From positions 1 through 50,019 of the forward strand of contig JAPPKM010000069.1 of NCBI GenBank assembly GCA_028874315.1: a stretch of DNA of 50,019 bases. Direction: 5' to 3'. The notes beneath the pieces are model-generated. The model ran no database searches. It was not told the DNA's origin and was given only the letters and a program-made list of their open reading frames with translations. The position numbers and the translations under genes are program-made. Each line of letters begins with the position of its first letter. The stretch's first letter is position 1. Below, in pieces: positions 35,108-43,920 of this stretch. The DNA comes from Chloroflexota bacterium (GTDB lineage Bacteria > Chloroflexota > UBA11872).

Positions 35108-36145
35108 ATGGCTGCTATGCAATGGGTCGACCCGCTTGCGCCCGAGCTCGAGTACCGAGGCCTCGTCGGCGAACGCCGCGCCTTGCTGCATCGTGTACCC
35201 GCCACGTGGCGCGAGCGCCTGCCGGCAGACACCTGGATGCGCCTCTGCGCCGCCTCGGGGGTGCGTGTCGCCTTCCGCACCGACAGCCCCACCGTCGGCG
35301 TTCGCGCCGAGTGGGTGTCCCAGCAGACCAACCGGGCCAACGCCGAAATCGACCTTTACCAGAACGGCCAGTTCTACGGCCAGCTCCGCAGCCAGGGCCT
35401 GGGCGCCGCCGAGGGCGTGGTCTACGACGGACCCGCCCGCGACCGCTGCGTCGAGCTCTATATGCCGCCCTACGGCGAAGTCAGGTTCGTGGGCGTCGGC
35501 CTGGCCGAAGACGCCTGCATACGGCCGCCTCTGCCGCTGGATGGTCCGCGGCTACTGTTCTACGGCGACTCCATCACCCACGGCAGCACGACCGCGCGGG
35601 CCGGTACCACCTATCCCGCGCGTATCTCTCGAAACCTGGGGGTGGACTTCATCAATCTCGGGGTCGGTGGCTCCGCCCGCGGGGAACCGGCCATGGCGGA
35701 GATCTCCGCCTCGTTGCGCGCCGACGTCATCGTCCTCGCCTACGGCGTCAATACCTTCGGCTCCAGCCACGAGGAGCCGCGCGCATTCGAACGCACCTAC
35801 GACACCTTCCTCGCCATCCTCCGTTGGCATCAGCCGGACGTGCCCATCCTGATGGTCACCCCGCTGTTCCACACCAGCGAGTTCGAGCAGACCACCCGCG
35901 GCGGCGCGAAGCTGGAGGAGTACCGCCGCGTCATCCGCGAAGTCGTCTACCGCCGCCAGAGTTTCGGTGACGCCAACCTCATCCTGCTCGAAGGCCACGG
36001 CCTCATCGGCCCCGGCCAGGGCGACCTGCTGGCCGACCACGTCCACCCGAACGACGCCGGCTTCGCCGCCATCGCTGATGGCCTTGGTGCCCAGATCCAA
36101 CGTGTCCTCAGCCTCACCGCCGGCCAGGACCAACCGGCTAACTGA
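35108..36145 (+). CDS. SGNH/GDSL-type hydrolase
   Basis: A 345-residue protein whose C-terminal half (about 145-340) is the SGNH fold: GDSITHGS holds the nucleophile Ser, GVGGSARG the Gly block, GVNTFGSS the Asn block and LADHVHPNDAG the Asp/His pair. The N-terminal ~140 residues form a separate beta-rich region seen in carbohydrate esterases of this type. It may remove acyl groups from sugars. Two in-frame ATG codons at 35108 and 35117 are possible; I use the first. There is no signal peptide. The 169 bases upstream show nothing clear. Confidence 0.87.
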   Translation: MAAMQWVDPLAPELEYRGLVGERRALLHRVPATWRERLPADTWMRLCAASGVRVAFRTDSPTVGVRAEWVSQQTNRANAEIDLYQNGQFYGQLRSQGLGAAEGVVYDGPARDRCVELYMPPYGEVRFVGVGLAEDACIRPPLPLDGPRLLFYGDSITHGSTTARAGTTYPARISRNLGVDFINLGVGGSARGEPAMAEISASLRADVIVLAYGVNTFGSSHEEPRAFERTYDTFLAILRWHQPDVPILMVTPLFHTSEFEQTTRGGAKLEEYRRVIREVVYRRQSFGDANLILLEGHGLIGPGQGDLLADHVHPNDAGFAAIADGLGAQIQRVLSLTAGQDQPAN

Positions 36146-36250
36146 GATCGGTTGCGCGATGCGGTCTGCCCTGGCATGGGGCGCTCGTTCGACCCGCTGG
36201 CCCCGCCGCCCTACGCTTAGGCTGCCGACCCACTACCGGAGACGCGCCCC

Positions 36251-37084
36251 ATGCTGAGGCTCAGCATCCTCACCCTCTCCTACCGCCAGGCCTTCGACGA
36301 CGGCCGCATGGACCTGATGCGCTTCCTAGACACCTGTCGCGAACTGAGTGTTGAGGGAGTCGACCTCCACGACTCCGCGTTCCCGGCGGAAGACCGTGCC
36401 TCGCTGCTGGCCGTCAAGCGCGCCTGCCTGGACCGCAGCCTGGACATCCCCTGCATCGCCATCTCAAACAACTTCGCGCGCCCCGCCGAGGACCTTGCCG
36501 CCGACGTCCAGCGCACCAAGACCTGGATCGAACGCGCCGCCCTTTTCGGCGCTCCCCAGGTCCGCGTCTTCAGCGGGAAACCGTTTACCGAAGACGATCG
36601 CGCCGCCTCCTGGGACCGCTGCGCCGACGCCCTGCGCGAGTGCGCCGAGTTCGGCGCCGAGGTTGGCGTGGTCGTTTCTCTCCAGAACCACAACCACAAC
36701 CAGATCGCGCCCGACGGCGAAGACGTGCTGCGCCTGATCCGCCAGGTCGACCACCCCAACCTGGGCCATGTGCTGGACACGGGCCAATACGCCGGGTCTC
36801 CCGGCGCCTCGGGCTTCGCCGACGACGAGCAGCGTGAGGGCCACGATTACCTGAACAGCATTGCCCTCACCGCGCCGCTGGCCACCGCCGTCCGCGCCAA
36901 GCTCTATCGCATCGCCACCGGCCGCGAAGAATCGCTGGACTACGACACCATCTTCCAGACCATCCGCGGCGTCCGCTACAACGGCTGGGTCAGCCTCGTC
37001 TACGAAGGCCGCGACGATCCCATCGAGGTCATCCCGCTCGGCGTCCGATTTCTTCGGGAATACCTGCCCGCGGCGTCCACCTAG
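36251..37084 (+). CDS. Sugar phosphate isomerase/epimerase (xylose-isomerase-like TIM barrel)
   Basis: A 277-residue TIM-barrel protein of the AP-endonuclease 2/xylose isomerase-like family. Metal ligands appear in the expected order: SLQNHNHN in the middle of the barrel, GHVLDTGQYAG and the late VSLVYEGRDDP Glu. Such enzymes interconvert keto- or aldo-sugars or inosose. It is the third gene of a plus-strand run (Gfo/Idh/MocA, SGNH, this) and so may work on the same sugar. The PhyH gene is convergent with it, 19 bases beyond. Confidence 0.84.
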   Translation: MLRLSILTLSYRQAFDDGRMDLMRFLDTCRELSVEGVDLHDSAFPAEDRASLLAVKRACLDRSLDIPCIAISNNFARPAEDLAADVQRTKTWIERAALFGAPQVRVFSGKPFTEDDRAASWDRCADALRECAEFGAEVGVVVSLQNHNHNQIAPDGEDVLRLIRQVDHPNLGHVLDTGQYAGSPGASGFADDEQREGHDYLNSIALTAPLATAVRAKLYRIATGREESLDYDTIFQTIRGVRYNGWVSLVYEGRDDPIEVIPLGVRFLREYLPAAST

Positions 37085-37103
37085 GGCTATCCGCCGGCGC
37101 CGC

Positions 37104-37940
37104 TCAGTACCTGGCTGCGGTGGGCTCCCCGGGGAAGCCTCTGGGCGATGCGTTGCGGTGGCCGGGCATGGGCCAGCCCTGGCCGCCCATGGTCTGGTAC
37201 TCACCGGACTTGCCGCACAGCCAGAAAAACATCTCGGACGCATCCAGGGCGTCCCGAAACTGCTGCCGCAATCCCCGCAGGACGAACGCGTAGTCGGCCT
37301 GGGCAAAGTCGAAGTCCGGCTCGATCACCCAGTCGCGCGCCGGCGGTGACGTGCGCCAGTAGTTGTACTTGAGGAGATTGCGGACTCCCCGCGCCGTCGA
37401 TACGGAGCGCCGATGCCAGATGGAATAGACGGTGAGAAAGATTGAGCCGGCGGACGCGACGGTCTTGACGGCGTGTCGGAGGTTTCCGTAATGCCCCATC
37501 ATGCTGGAGTGCTGGAACAGGAAGTGCGAACCGGGGAGCACCTCGGTAGGCCCCATCTCGGCCGTGCATGCCTCGGGGTAGTAGAAGACCTGCAGGTAGT
37601 GCAGCGCGGGTCCGTAGCGTGACCCGCCGTCACGATGCCAGCCTTGCTGCGGCGCCGGCATGTGCACGCGGTGGTTGCTCATCAGGACGGGCGTCTCGAA
37701 CCCCACGCCTAGCAGCGAACGGACGGCGCCGGCGGCCGCGGGATTGAGGATCACGTTTTCGACAAACCAACTCTCGTCCAGGATGTCGGTCGGCTCGAGG
37801 GACGTGTTCTTGTCGACGAAGGAAACGGTCTTGCGGTTGATCTCCTCCGGGACCACGCCGTCAAGGAGCAGATAGCCGTGTTTACAAAACTCCAGGACCT
37901 CGGTGTCGGTCAGCGTCGGCGCGATGTGCGAGGTATCCAT
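37104..37940 (-). CDS. Phytanoyl-CoA dioxygenase (PhyH) family protein
   Basis: A 278-residue iron/2-oxoglutarate-dependent dioxygenase. The HxD iron motif lies in GWHRDGGSRYGP at about residue 106, and the distal His and Arg are in the HRRSVSTARGVR segment at about 183-194. PhyH members hydroxylate acyl-CoA chains, quinate-like or sugar-bound substrates. The ATG overlaps the stop of the upstream 124-residue gene as ATGA, so the two are translated together. Genomes of this type carry many PhyH copies, and the substrate cannot be read from sequence. Confidence 0.87.
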   Translation of the reverse strand: MDTSHIAPTLTDTEVLEFCKHGYLLLDGVVPEEINRKTVSFVDKNTSLEPTDILDESWFVENVILNPAAAGAVRSLLGVGFETPVLMSNHRVHMPAPQQGWHRDGGSRYGPALHYLQVFYYPEACTAEMGPTEVLPGSHFLFQHSSMMGHYGNLRHAVKTVASAGSIFLTVYSIWHRRSVSTARGVRNLLKYNYWRTSPPARDWVIEPDFDFAQADYAFVLRGLRQQFRDALDASEMFFWLCGKSGEYQTMGGQGWPMPGHRNASPRGFPGEPTAARY

Positions 37941-38314
37941 CAGGCACTCCGAATCTTCTCGAGTACAAACTCGGCCCCGTAGGCGTACGTGCGCGACTCG
38001 TCGAGCAACAGCGCGAGGTTGGGAAACTCAATAATGCGCCAGCCGTCCCGGATGGCGTCCAGCACGGTCTGGTAGGGCCAGTCGTCGGGATCGCTCGCGC
38101 CATCCGAGAGTTCGCCGTCAATGACTGTCCGCATGCCGATCACCTGGGTGTCCAGGGCCGTGCCGGCCGCTTGCAGGTACAGCAAATCCTGCCGGACATT
38201 GCCAGCGGCGATTAGTTCGTCCCGAATGGTCGCGAGCGTGGACTCGTCCAGGGTTCCGGCGCGAAGCTCCGCAATCCCCTGATCGAGCTTCGCTGTAATT
38301 GCTTCGAGCCACAT
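37940..38314 (-). CDS. Small protein coupled to the PhyH gene, unknown function
   Basis: A 124-residue acidic, mainly helical protein with no signal peptide, no membrane helix and no cysteine. The open frame extends to 38458, but the codons before the ATG at 38314 give a Arg/Pro-rich stretch without structure, and GGGAA precedes that ATG. I do not recognise the family. Its stop overlaps the PhyH start, which suggests it is made in step with the dioxygenase, perhaps as a partner or carrier. It could also be unrelated and only cotranscribed. Confidence 0.6.
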   Translation of the reverse strand: MWLEAITAKLDQGIAELRAGTLDESTLATIRDELIAAGNVRQDLLYLQAAGTALDTQVIGMRTVIDGELSDGASDPDDWPYQTVLDAIRDGWRIIEFPNLALLLDESRTYAYGAEFVLEKIRSA

Positions 38315-38461
38315 GGTCGTGTTCCCGGATCGTGTCGACGGATTGTCCCGCACACGTCGGGGTCTCGGGCGCCCAACCCGATCACCGCACGGTGACAACC
38401 TCGGCGGCCGGTCCCCTGCCGCGCGGGGATTGTCGCCCGCCAGCTCCGCGCCTGGCATGGC

Positions 38462-38685
38462 GTGACTACGCAGCCTCCAGGAAATCCCTCAAATCGCTGA
38501 CCAACGCGCCCCCCACCGGTGTCCTCGGTGCCGGCCTCATGGGCCACGGCATTGCCCAGGCATTTGCCCTTGCCGGCCACTAGGTCACTGTCCTCGACGC
38601 CAACCCCGCCGCCTTCGACGCCGCCCGTGGCAAGGTCGCCCGCAACCTCGAACTGAGCGTTCGAACTCTGAGGCGCGGGCGTTAG
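38462..38685 (+). pseudogene. Remnant of a 3-hydroxyacyl-CoA dehydrogenase gene
   Basis: One frame reads TGVLGAGLMGHGIAQAFAL then AGH, a TAG at 38581-38583, and on with VTVLDANPAAFDAARGKVA and RNLEL before ending at 38683-38685. This is the NAD-binding start of the 3-hydroxyacyl-CoA dehydrogenase family (GxGxxG, then the Asp of the next strand), with the stop in place of one residue. A GTG at 38462 would begin the gene in another frame (VTTQPPGNPSN), so a frameshift is also likely. Only about 60 of ~280 residues remain; the rest has been replaced by the rarA end. Confidence 0.75.
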
Positions 38686-40025
38686 GGCCGATCCGGGTCA
38701 ATACCGGCTGTAGGTGGTCGGGTGCGGCGCTCTTGGATTCGCCGCCACAGCTCCCCTTCCTGACCGCCACCCCGCCCGTCGTAAAACCTCTGCTTCCCCG
38801 GCATGTACTCCTGCGCCACCCAGCTGCCGGCGAAGTCATGTGGATACCGGTACCCCACGCTCTGGCCGTGCGCCTCCGCCAGCCCCGGATGCGCCGCGCC
38901 CCGCAGGTGTAGCGGGACGTCCACGTTCGCTCCCTGGCGAATCGCCTGTTCCGCCGCGCCCAGCGCCCGCCCCGCGGCGTTGCTCTTCGGCGCCGACGCC
39001 AGGTAGATCGTCGCCTGCGACAGCGCGTAGCGCGCTTCCGGCAGCCCCAGCCGTTCCACCGCGCTGGCCGCCGCCACCGCCAAAGGCAGCGCCTGCGGGT
39101 CCGCGTTACCAATGTCTTCCGAGGCCAGGATCACGATCCGCCGCGCAATGAACTCGGGGGCTTCGCCCCCTTCCAGCATCTTTGCCAGCCAGAACAGTGC
39201 CGCGTCCGGGTCCGATCCCCGCACGCTCTTGATAAACGCCGAAATCGTGTCGTAGTGCTCGTCCGCCGCCCGGTCATACCGAACCTGCCGCGTCAGGGCC
39301 GCCTGCGTCGCCAGAGCCGCGTCCACCGTCAATAGCCCACGTTCCCGTGCAAAGGCCGCCGCCGACTCAACCCAGTTCAGCGCCACCCGCGCATCCCCGC
39401 CTGACGCCGCCACCGCCTGCTCGATCGCCTCCGCCTCGAACCTCGGCGCGTCCTGGCCAAGTACGTCCGGCGAATCCAGCGCCCGACGCACAATCACCCG
39501 CAGGTCCCCGGCCTCCAGCGGCTGCAGCCGCAGCACCCGCATCCGTGAAAGCAGCGGAGCGTTCAACTCGAAATACGGGTTTTCTGTGGTCGCGCCCCAC
39601 AGCGCAATCACCCCGTCTTCTACGGCCGGAAGCAGCACGTCCTGCTGAGCCTTGTTGAACCGGTGAATCTCGTCCAGGAACACCAGCGTCCGCTTCCGAT
39701 ACAGATCCCGGTCGCTCGCCGCCTGCGCAATCACTCCGCGCACATCGCGCACCGTCGCCGACACCGCGCTTAGTTCCACGAACCGCCGCTTGGTCATCGA
39801 TGCCGCAATCCGCGCCAGGCTCGTTTTTCCTGTCCCCGGCGAACCCCACAGCACCACCGACCACATCTCGTCGCGTTCCAGCGCCATTCGCAACGGCGCG
39901 CCCGGCCCTACCAGGTCGGCGTGCCCGCTGAACTCGTCCAGCGAGCGTGGCCGCATCCGCGCCGCCAGCGGCATCGCCGCCGCCGCCTCACGGGCGCCGG
40001 CGTGCGCGAACAGGTCCTCAGTCAT
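38682..40025 (-). CDS. rarA: Replication-associated recombination protein A (AAA ATPase)
   Basis: A 447-residue AAA+ ATPase of the RarA/MgsA/WRNIP1 family that acts at stalled replication forks. Walker A is GSPGTGKTSLA, Walker B is LVFLDEIHRF, sensor 1 is in GATTENPYF and the C-terminal MgsA domain starts near HYDTISAFIKSVRGSD, which is diagnostic. ATG 40025 is preferred to the longer frame to 40100, because MTEDLFA is the family-like start. It overlaps the end of the DUF4129 gene by eight bases and so is probably the last gene of that operon. Confidence 0.93.
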   Translation of the reverse strand: MTEDLFAHAGAREAAAAMPLAARMRPRSLDEFSGHADLVGPGAPLRMALERDEMWSVVLWGSPGTGKTSLARIAASMTKRRFVELSAVSATVRDVRGVIAQAASDRDLYRKRTLVFLDEIHRFNKAQQDVLLPAVEDGVIALWGATTENPYFELNAPLLSRMRVLRLQPLEAGDLRVIVRRALDSPDVLGQDAPRFEAEAIEQAVAASGGDARVALNWVESAAAFARERGLLTVDAALATQAALTRQVRYDRAADEHYDTISAFIKSVRGSDPDAALFWLAKMLEGGEAPEFIARRIVILASEDIGNADPQALPLAVAAASAVERLGLPEARYALSQATIYLASAPKSNAAGRALGAAEQAIRQGANVDVPLHLRGAAHPGLAEAHGQSVGYRYPHDFAGSWVAQEYMPGKQRFYDGRGGGQEGELWRRIQERRTRPPTAGIDPDRP

Positions 40026-41601
40026 CGGGCGGGGCCTGTAAGGCCCGCCCGACCTCGGCCTGCAGGCGGCGCGCATGTTCCACGCCGTGGTCCGGCCCAA
40101 GCTCCGGCGCGTAGCGAGCCGCCACGTACATCTCCGTCAAACCGTCCACTGCCGCCGTTGCCGTCGTGCAACGTGCCGCCAGACGCGCCCGGTATTCGCT
40201 GGGCGTTGCCGACGCCCCCCGATGCACGCCTCGAGCCGAGGCTTCGTCCACGGTCTCGGCGTAAATCTCGTGCAACTGCTGGCGAAGCGTCCCGCCGTCC
40301 CGCCGCCGCATCGACGCCAGATTGGCCTGCATCGCCCGCCGCCGACCGGCCAACGCCCGAACCGAGGCGCCCACCGCCTGTGCCACCGTGCGCGTCCATC
40401 CGAACAGGCCCAGGATCGACGCCAGCAACGCCCGCAGCACCAGCAGAATGTGACTCAGCAGCGAGCGGCTGGTCCGCTGTGCCGAGACCCGCCGGTAATT
40501 CCGCTGCACCGTCCGAAACAGCCAATACAGTGACAAGCTGCCGACAATCAATACGACAAGCGCTGCCAGGAACAGCCCGAAGTCGATGCCCTCGCCGCTC
40601 GGCTGCAACAGATCTTCCGGCGGCGGCGGCTCAACCGGCCCTCCGCCCTCCGGCCGTAGCAACTCGAGCAGCCGGGCAATCAGGCTGAATCCCAACAGCC
40701 CGATCGCCAGAATGATCCGCGCCACCCAGAGCATGCCGTCCAGAATCCACAGACCGATTCCGGCAAACAGGTCCGTGTCCGCGGCCGGGATCAGCAGCGC
40801 CACCACCAGCGCCACCACCAGCAGAACGATGGCCGAACGAATCCAGGTGCCGGTCAGCCCCGGCGCCTGCGCTGCCAGCTCCAGCGACCACTGCGAGGTC
40901 CGCCGTACCAGGTTCGCGTAGCTCAGCAGCAGCAGCACGCTCACGTAGTACAGCACCATGATGATCAGCGACGTCTGCACCACGCCCGCCTGCCGGGTCT
41001 CCGTTCCAACCGCCACGTTGAACGCCGTCAACCCAACCAGGAGCCCGCCCGCCGTGGCTGCCAGCGAGGTCAACTCCCCGATCGCCGCCGACCGGTCCAC
41101 GAATCGTCCGCGGTCGTTCAGCCACTCGTAGTACTGCGGCGACCGCTTCGACGGCGGAATCTCCGACCGCTGCGGATGCAGCAGCTCGATGTTGCGCAGC
41201 ACCCGCATGCCGGCCATCCAGGTCAGCGCCAGGATGATCACCAGCATTAGTGCCGTCAGGTCCAGCAGTCCGCCCACGATGCCCAGCACGCCGTCCCTGT
41301 CATCCGGCGCCTGCCCGAAGAACGCCGTAAGCCGCACAAGCAGCAGAATCGGGATCACCAGCGCTGCCCAGTGCTTCCAGCTATAGCTCCCCGCCGTGTG
41401 CCGTCCCCCCTGCGCCGCCACCACCATCGATGCCACGAATACGGTGGTCATGATCCCCAGGAAGACGTAGGCGCGGTCCGCACCCACGGTGATCGTCTGC
41501 ATCCACAGCGTCAGCCCCGCGCCGAACAGCCCAAAGCAGACGGTCGCGATCGCGCCCAGGATGGTCCGGCTAAACGGCCGCTCGGTCGTCTCGCCAGACA
41601 C
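40018..41601 (-). CDS. Multi-pass membrane protein with C-terminal DUF4129
   Basis: A protein of about 527 residues. Ten or so hydrophobic segments occupy residues 10-400, and the last ~110 (EIYAETVDEASARGVHR and TPSEYRARLAARC) match DUF4129, a short domain usually attached to transglutaminase-like membrane proteins beside MoxR and DUF58. Here the transglutaminase part is missing. I choose GTG 41601 because AAGGA lies eight bases before it; an ATG at 41628 is an alternative. It overlaps the DUF58 gene, and rarA overlaps its own end. Confidence 0.78.
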   Translation of the reverse strand: MSGETTERPFSRTILGAIATVCFGLFGAGLTLWMQTITVGADRAYVFLGIMTTVFVASMVVAAQGGRHTAGSYSWKHWAALVIPILLLVRLTAFFGQAPDDRDGVLGIVGGLLDLTALMLVIILALTWMAGMRVLRNIELLHPQRSEIPPSKRSPQYYEWLNDRGRFVDRSAAIGELTSLAATAGGLLVGLTAFNVAVGTETRQAGVVQTSLIIMVLYYVSVLLLLSYANLVRRTSQWSLELAAQAPGLTGTWIRSAIVLLVVALVVALLIPAADTDLFAGIGLWILDGMLWVARIILAIGLLGFSLIARLLELLRPEGGGPVEPPPPEDLLQPSGEGIDFGLFLAALVVLIVGSLSLYWLFRTVQRNYRRVSAQRTSRSLLSHILLVLRALLASILGLFGWTRTVAQAVGASVRALAGRRRAMQANLASMRRRDGGTLRQQLHEIYAETVDEASARGVHRGASATPSEYRARLAARCTTATAAVDGLTEMYVAARYAPELGPDHGVEHARRLQAEVGRALQAPPDD

Positions 41602-42811
41602 GCACGTGTTCCTTGTCCGTAATCGCAAACGCCGTCAGGCCGGCGGCCCGCGCGGCGCCCGCGGCCAGCGTGGCCGCCGACCCGTCGGTGAACACCACGA
41701 TCACCCGATGGCCCAGTTTGCGTTGCGCCACCAAACTCGCCAACAGCTCATTCGACCGCAGGCCCGTCAGCACGATCAGCGTCGCCCCCCACGGCAGCGA
41801 GCGGCCGGCCGTCGTTACCGCCTGCCCCGCGTTCTCCCCTGCCAGCAGTTCCACCCGAGCCAGCAGGTCCAGGCACGACATCAGGTGCCCGCGACCGCGC
41901 CCAATCGGAACGTGTGGAACGCGCCCGCTCATCCGTTCCCGCATTTCCTCGTGCGAACCGCCCCGCACTCCGCCCAGGTAAATCGGGTCGAGTCCGTTCA
42001 CCACGATCCCCACGCTCTGCCGGTTCTCCAGCATGAACGTCGCCAGCGATGCCGCCGCCGTCACCGCCATCTCCGAGGCCGGCCCGCGCCACATTCGGCT
42101 GTAGCTGGCGTGGTCCAGGTCCACCAGGATCTGCACTTCGTGGCTCACCGCCGGCTCCAGGCTCCGCACCATCAGGTGCCCCACCGCCGCCGTCGCCTTC
42201 CAGTTGATTAGCCGCTGCGAATCCCCCGGCTCGTAGTCCCGCGCCCCCACCACGCGAAGCGGATCGTGATAAATCCGCTGATGCGACCGCATGTCCCCGA
42301 ACGGCGTATTCGACTCGACCTGGAACGCTTCGATCGGAATCACCTGCGGATACACGATCACGAACTCCGCCGTGTCGATCAGCAGATCCTGGCTCGCCAG
42401 TCCAAACACGTCCCCAAACCGAACCTGGAGCGGGCCCAGCCGGTGGTATCCGCGATGCGTCGCCGGCAGTGTGTACTCAATCGTCGTCGACCCCTTCGGC
42501 CGCAGCCGTACGACCTGTCGTAGGGCGTCGTACGTCGCGATCCTGGTGGGCAACGCCTCGCGAACGCTCAGCCATGGCACCGGCAGCAACGACTGATTCT
42601 CGATATAAATCGTCACCGTCACGGTCTCGTCCTGGAACACGCGCCGCGCAAACTCCCGCCGCACCCGTAACCCCCGCCGCATCCGCCACACCCACAGGTG
42701 CGTCAGGACCAGCACGGCGATCAACAGATACGACGCCAGAAACAGAAACGTAAATCGTGTGAAAAATGCCGCTCCCAGCAGCACCACCGTCAGAATGATC
42801 AGGCCGGGCAT
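41570..42811 (-). CDS. DUF58 domain protein
   Basis: A 413-residue protein with two N-terminal membrane helices (about 1-45) and then a DUF58 region. The key family block is YEPGDSQRLINWKATAAVG, followed by ILVDLD at the start of a von Willebrand A-like fold. DUF58 proteins are encoded next to MoxR ATPases and are thought to be chaperone clients or partners. It lies 117 bases behind moxR and overlaps the DUF4129 gene by 32 bases. Confidence 0.9.
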   Translation of the reverse strand: MPGLIILTVVLLGAAFFTRFTFLFLASYLLIAVLVLTHLWVWRMRRGLRVRREFARRVFQDETVTVTIYIENQSLLPVPWLSVREALPTRIATYDALRQVVRLRPKGSTTIEYTLPATHRGYHRLGPLQVRFGDVFGLASQDLLIDTAEFVIVYPQVIPIEAFQVESNTPFGDMRSHQRIYHDPLRVVGARDYEPGDSQRLINWKATAAVGHLMVRSLEPAVSHEVQILVDLDHASYSRMWRGPASEMAVTAAASLATFMLENRQSVGIVVNGLDPIYLGGVRGGSHEEMRERMSGRVPHVPIGRGRGHLMSCLDLLARVELLAGENAGQAVTTAGRSLPWGATLIVLTGLRSNELLASLVAQRKLGHRVIVVFTDGSAATLAAGAARAAGLTAFAITDKEHVRVWRDDRAAV

Positions 42812-42928
42812 GCCGCACTCTCATCTGGCTTGGACCTACGGGGTCCGGCTGACTGGCGGCGGAAGCCGCAGCGCCTGGTCCGGCCACGCGTGGGCATTCC
42901 CATGGATTTGCTCAACAGCTGAATGGAA

Positions 42929-43900
42929 TCAGCTCGCTCCATCACCCTCGTCAACCAGGCGTAGCTCGGTCGACTCCATCAGCGAGCGCACCAGAGCATC
43001 CGAAGTAACCCCACGCAGCGAGTGCTCGGCCGACACCAGCACCCGGTGGGCAAGAATCGAAGGCGCCAGTTCCTTCACGTCGTCGGGCAGCACGTAGCTG
43101 CGGCCGCGAACGGCCGCCAGGGCCTGAGCGGCCCGATGCAACGCCAGCGAGCCGCGCGGGCTGGCGCCCAGGGCAACTTCCGGTCGGTCGCGCGTGGCTC
43201 GCACCAGGCGCAGCAGGAACTCGATCACCGTGTCGTCAACGTGCACGTCGCCCACGCCGCGCTGCAAGTCGGCCAGCGTCTGGAGATTCGAAACCTGTTG
43301 CAGGTCGTCGATCGGATGCCCATGCCGCTGCCCATCCAGGACGTTCCGCTCGTCGGCGAACGTCGGATACCCCAGCGACAGGCGCATCATGAATCGGTCC
43401 AGCTGCGCTTCCGGTAGCGGAAACGTCCCTTCAAACTCCACCGGATTCTGCGTGGCCAGCACAATGAACGGCGTTGGCAGCGGTCGCGTCACCCCATCCG
43501 CGCTGACCTGCGCCTCGCTCATCGCCTCCAACAGCGCCGACTGCGTTCGCGGCGTGGCCCTATTGATCTCGTCGGCCAGGAGCACGTTCGCGAACACCGG
43601 CCCGGCCCGAAACTCAAACTCGCCGGACTTCTGGTTGAAGACGGATACGCCCGTGACATCGTTCGGGAGCAGGTCCGGCGTGAATTGGATGCGCCGGAAC
43701 TCACCGCCGAGTGAGATGGCGATTGACCTGGCCAGCATGGTCTTCCCGGTGCCTGGAACGTCGTCCAGCAGGACGTGCCCTCGACATAGCAGGGCCACCA
43801 GGATGCGCTCGATTTCGGCGTCCTTGCCCAGAATGACCTTGCCGACGTTGGTGCTGAGCGTCTGCCGCAACTCAGCAAAAGGTGCCGGGTCAATTGCCAC
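42929..43900 (-). CDS. MoxR family AAA+ ATPase (first copy)
   Basis: A 323-residue AAA+ ATPase. Walker A is DVPGTGKTMLA, Walker B is VLLADEIN and [14 protein letters not shown] is the usual following helix. The sensor segment is FIVLATQNPVEFEGT and the C-terminal lid begins near residue 230. MoxR proteins act as chaperones that insert metals or assemble complexes. The GTG start at 43900 follows GGAGG. It is 20 bases behind the HtrA-like gene. A second copy lies at 47023-47970. Confidence 0.93.
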   Translation of the reverse strand: MAIDPAPFAELRQTLSTNVGKVILGKDAEIERILVALLCRGHVLLDDVPGTGKTMLARSIAISLGGEFRRIQFTPDLLPNDVTGVSVFNQKSGEFEFRAGPVFANVLLADEINRATPRTQSALLEAMSEAQVSADGVTRPLPTPFIVLATQNPVEFEGTFPLPEAQLDRFMMRLSLGYPTFADERNVLDGQRHGHPIDDLQQVSNLQTLADLQRGVGDVHVDDTVIEFLLRLVRATRDRPEVALGASPRGSLALHRAAQALAAVRGRSYVLPDDVKELAPSILAHRVLVSAEHSLRGVTSDALVRSLMESTELRLVDEGDGAS

Positions 43901-43920
43901 GCCGGGCCTCCGTTTTTTAG

